NCBI GenBank assembly: GCA_034437795.1
Contig: DAOTTI010000151.1
Coordinates: 1-6,559 of the forward strand
Reading direction: 5' to 3'
Length of the DNA: 6,559 nt
Origin: DAOTTI01 sp034437795
GTDB taxonomy: Bacteria; Chloroflexota; UBA11872; UBA12225
Shown here: one piece after another, positions 5,835-6,559 of the stretch
How positions within the stretch are numbered: position 1 is the stretch's first letter
Layout of the letters: every line of letters begins with the position of its first letter
Notes under the pieces: model-generated
The model's input: only the letters and a program-made list of their open reading frames with translations
Databases searched by the model: none
What the model was told of the DNA's origin: nothing
Program-made: the position numbers and the translations under genes

Positions 5835-6559
5835 CAGCCATCCCTTCCCGTCCAGAGCGCCAGGGAGATGGCGAGCAGCGCCAGGCCGGCGGTCGGGACC
5901 GATGCCACGACCGGCCAGCGGTCGATGGCTGCGGCCGCGGCCGTGGTCCAGGCCGCTACCGGCGTGGCGGCGAGGGCGTAGCCGGCAAGGGCCAGGCCGC
6001 CCGCAAGCCAGCGATCGCGGCTGCGCTGGAAGGCGGCCGGCAGCGCCGGATCGAGCCAGGGAACCAGGCACAGCCCCACCAGGGCCAGGTGGCTACGGGG
6101 GGTCGTTGGGCTGAGTAGAAGCGCGCCGGCAAGTGCCAGGCAGACCGTGCCGGCTAGCTTGCCATCCCTGCAGCCAGGCGCCGGCCGGCGGCGCGCCAGC
6201 GCACCGGCCAGCAGTAGCCCCCCGCAGAGCAGCGCGCCGGCGGCCAGCGCCCCAGCCGCGGCCGCGGCTGGGGCCTGGGACGCGGTCAGTGCGCCCGGCC
6301 CGGCGAACAAGCGCGCGTAGAACCCGCCCGCGCCCGCGTTCAGTTGATGGGGGGTGCCGGCCAGGGCCGAGGCCAGCGCCTCCCGCTCGAGGCGCGGCGC
6401 GCTCGCCACCCGCGCCGGCAGCGCCATCGCCTGTGCAAGGGCAAGCGACGCCAGCGCGGCTCCGGCCCCCACGGCCGCCGGACGCCACCGACCCAGTAGA
6501 GCCAGGGCGGGCACCACGGCCAGGGCCGCTGGCGCCAGCGCGCCGGCCGCGCCGCACAG
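5834..6559 (-). CDS. Polytopic membrane protein, probable GT87/DUF2029-type glycosyltransferase (5' end outside window)
   Basis: An open frame of 241 codons enters from the right edge without a stop and ends in TGA at 5836-5834. A GTG at 6517-6515 exists in frame, but the 14 codons before it are also hydrophobic and continue the same helix, so the gene very likely starts outside the window. About six or seven hydrophobic segments are visible, at residues 1-22, 33-47, 99-121, 135-150, 157-172, 185-205 and 217-236. The stretch GTPHQLNAGAGGFYARLF followed by a helix and then LLLSPTTPRSHLALVGLCL recalls the C-terminal half of GT87 polyprenyl-phosphate-dependent mannosyltransferases, which have an NQSLN-like loop and an LLSPxxxxHH motif. 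The catalytic N-terminal loop is not in the window, so the family call is tentative. Composition is extremely Ala/Leu-rich. It converges on spoVR and is probably unrelated to the operon. Confidence 0.7.
   Translation of the reverse strand: MCGAAGALAPAALAVVPALALLGRWRPAAVGAGAALASLALAQAMALPARVASAPRLEREALASALAGTPHQLNAGAGGFYARLFAGPGALTASQAPAAAAAGALAAGALLCGGLLLAGALARRRPAPGCRDGKLAGTVCLALAGALLLSPTTPRSHLALVGLCLVPWLDPALPAAFQRSRDRWLAGGLALAGYALAATPVAAWTTAAAAAIDRWPVVASVPTAGLALLAISLALWTGRDG

Noticed and set aside
1..6559. CRISPR arrays, insertion sequences, rRNA genes, phage genes
   Set aside because: No spaced direct repeats, transposase motifs or rRNA sequence were seen.

Overview
The window is GC-rich DNA holding one complete three-gene plus-strand operon, flanked on each side by a minus-strand gene that runs off the window edge. 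The operon is the conserved bacterial prkA - DUF444 (yhbH/yeaH) - spoVR (ycgB) cluster. PrkA is 631 aa, the same length as the Bacillus protein, and the DUF444 and SpoVR proteins also have near-Bacillus lengths. The left gene is preceded by a GAAC-N4-GTTC box, the LexA operator type described for Gram-positive and green non-sulfur bacteria. Together with the GC content this suggests a Chloroflexota-like, or less likely another high-GC Gram-positive-type, genome. No rRNA or other marker gene is present, so the taxonomic call is weak.

Layout. Positions 1-507 (minus) are the first 169 codons of a small protein with an AETRAKARALR motif recalling single-strand-annealing and DdrA/Rad52-like repair proteins. 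Positions 508-1023 are a divergent regulatory region. Its left part carries a near-consensus housekeeping promoter on the minus strand with the SOS-type box inside the spacer. Its right part carries several inverted repeats, a near-perfect sigma-54 promoter sequence (GG-N10-GC) pointing at prkA, and a structured leader of about 220 nt. The leader contains an intrinsic-terminator-like hairpin and a competing downstream pairing partner. prkA (1024-2919), the DUF444/VWA-like gene (3005-4162) and spoVR (4259-5728) follow on the plus strand. The 85 and 96 nt gaps between them each hold a strong stem-loop without a T tract. The 5729-5833 gap contains two tight hairpins and a 7-bp tandem repeat, resembling a dispersed intergenic repeat. 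A polytopic membrane protein, probably the C-terminal part of a GT87/DUF2029-type glycosyltransferase, occupies 5834-6559 on the minus strand.

How it fits together. In other bacteria the three operon products are co-inherited and tied to starvation, stationary phase or sporulation. PrkA is an AAA+ protein described as a kinase and more recently as a protease. The DUF444 protein has a VWA-type metal-site signature, and SpoVR is of unknown biochemistry. In E. coli the related yeaGH operon is under NtrC/sigma-54 and sigma-S control. The sigma-54-like element seen here would be a parallel to that, provided the host has RpoN. The operon itself is known; the less expected parts are the regulatory structures around it.
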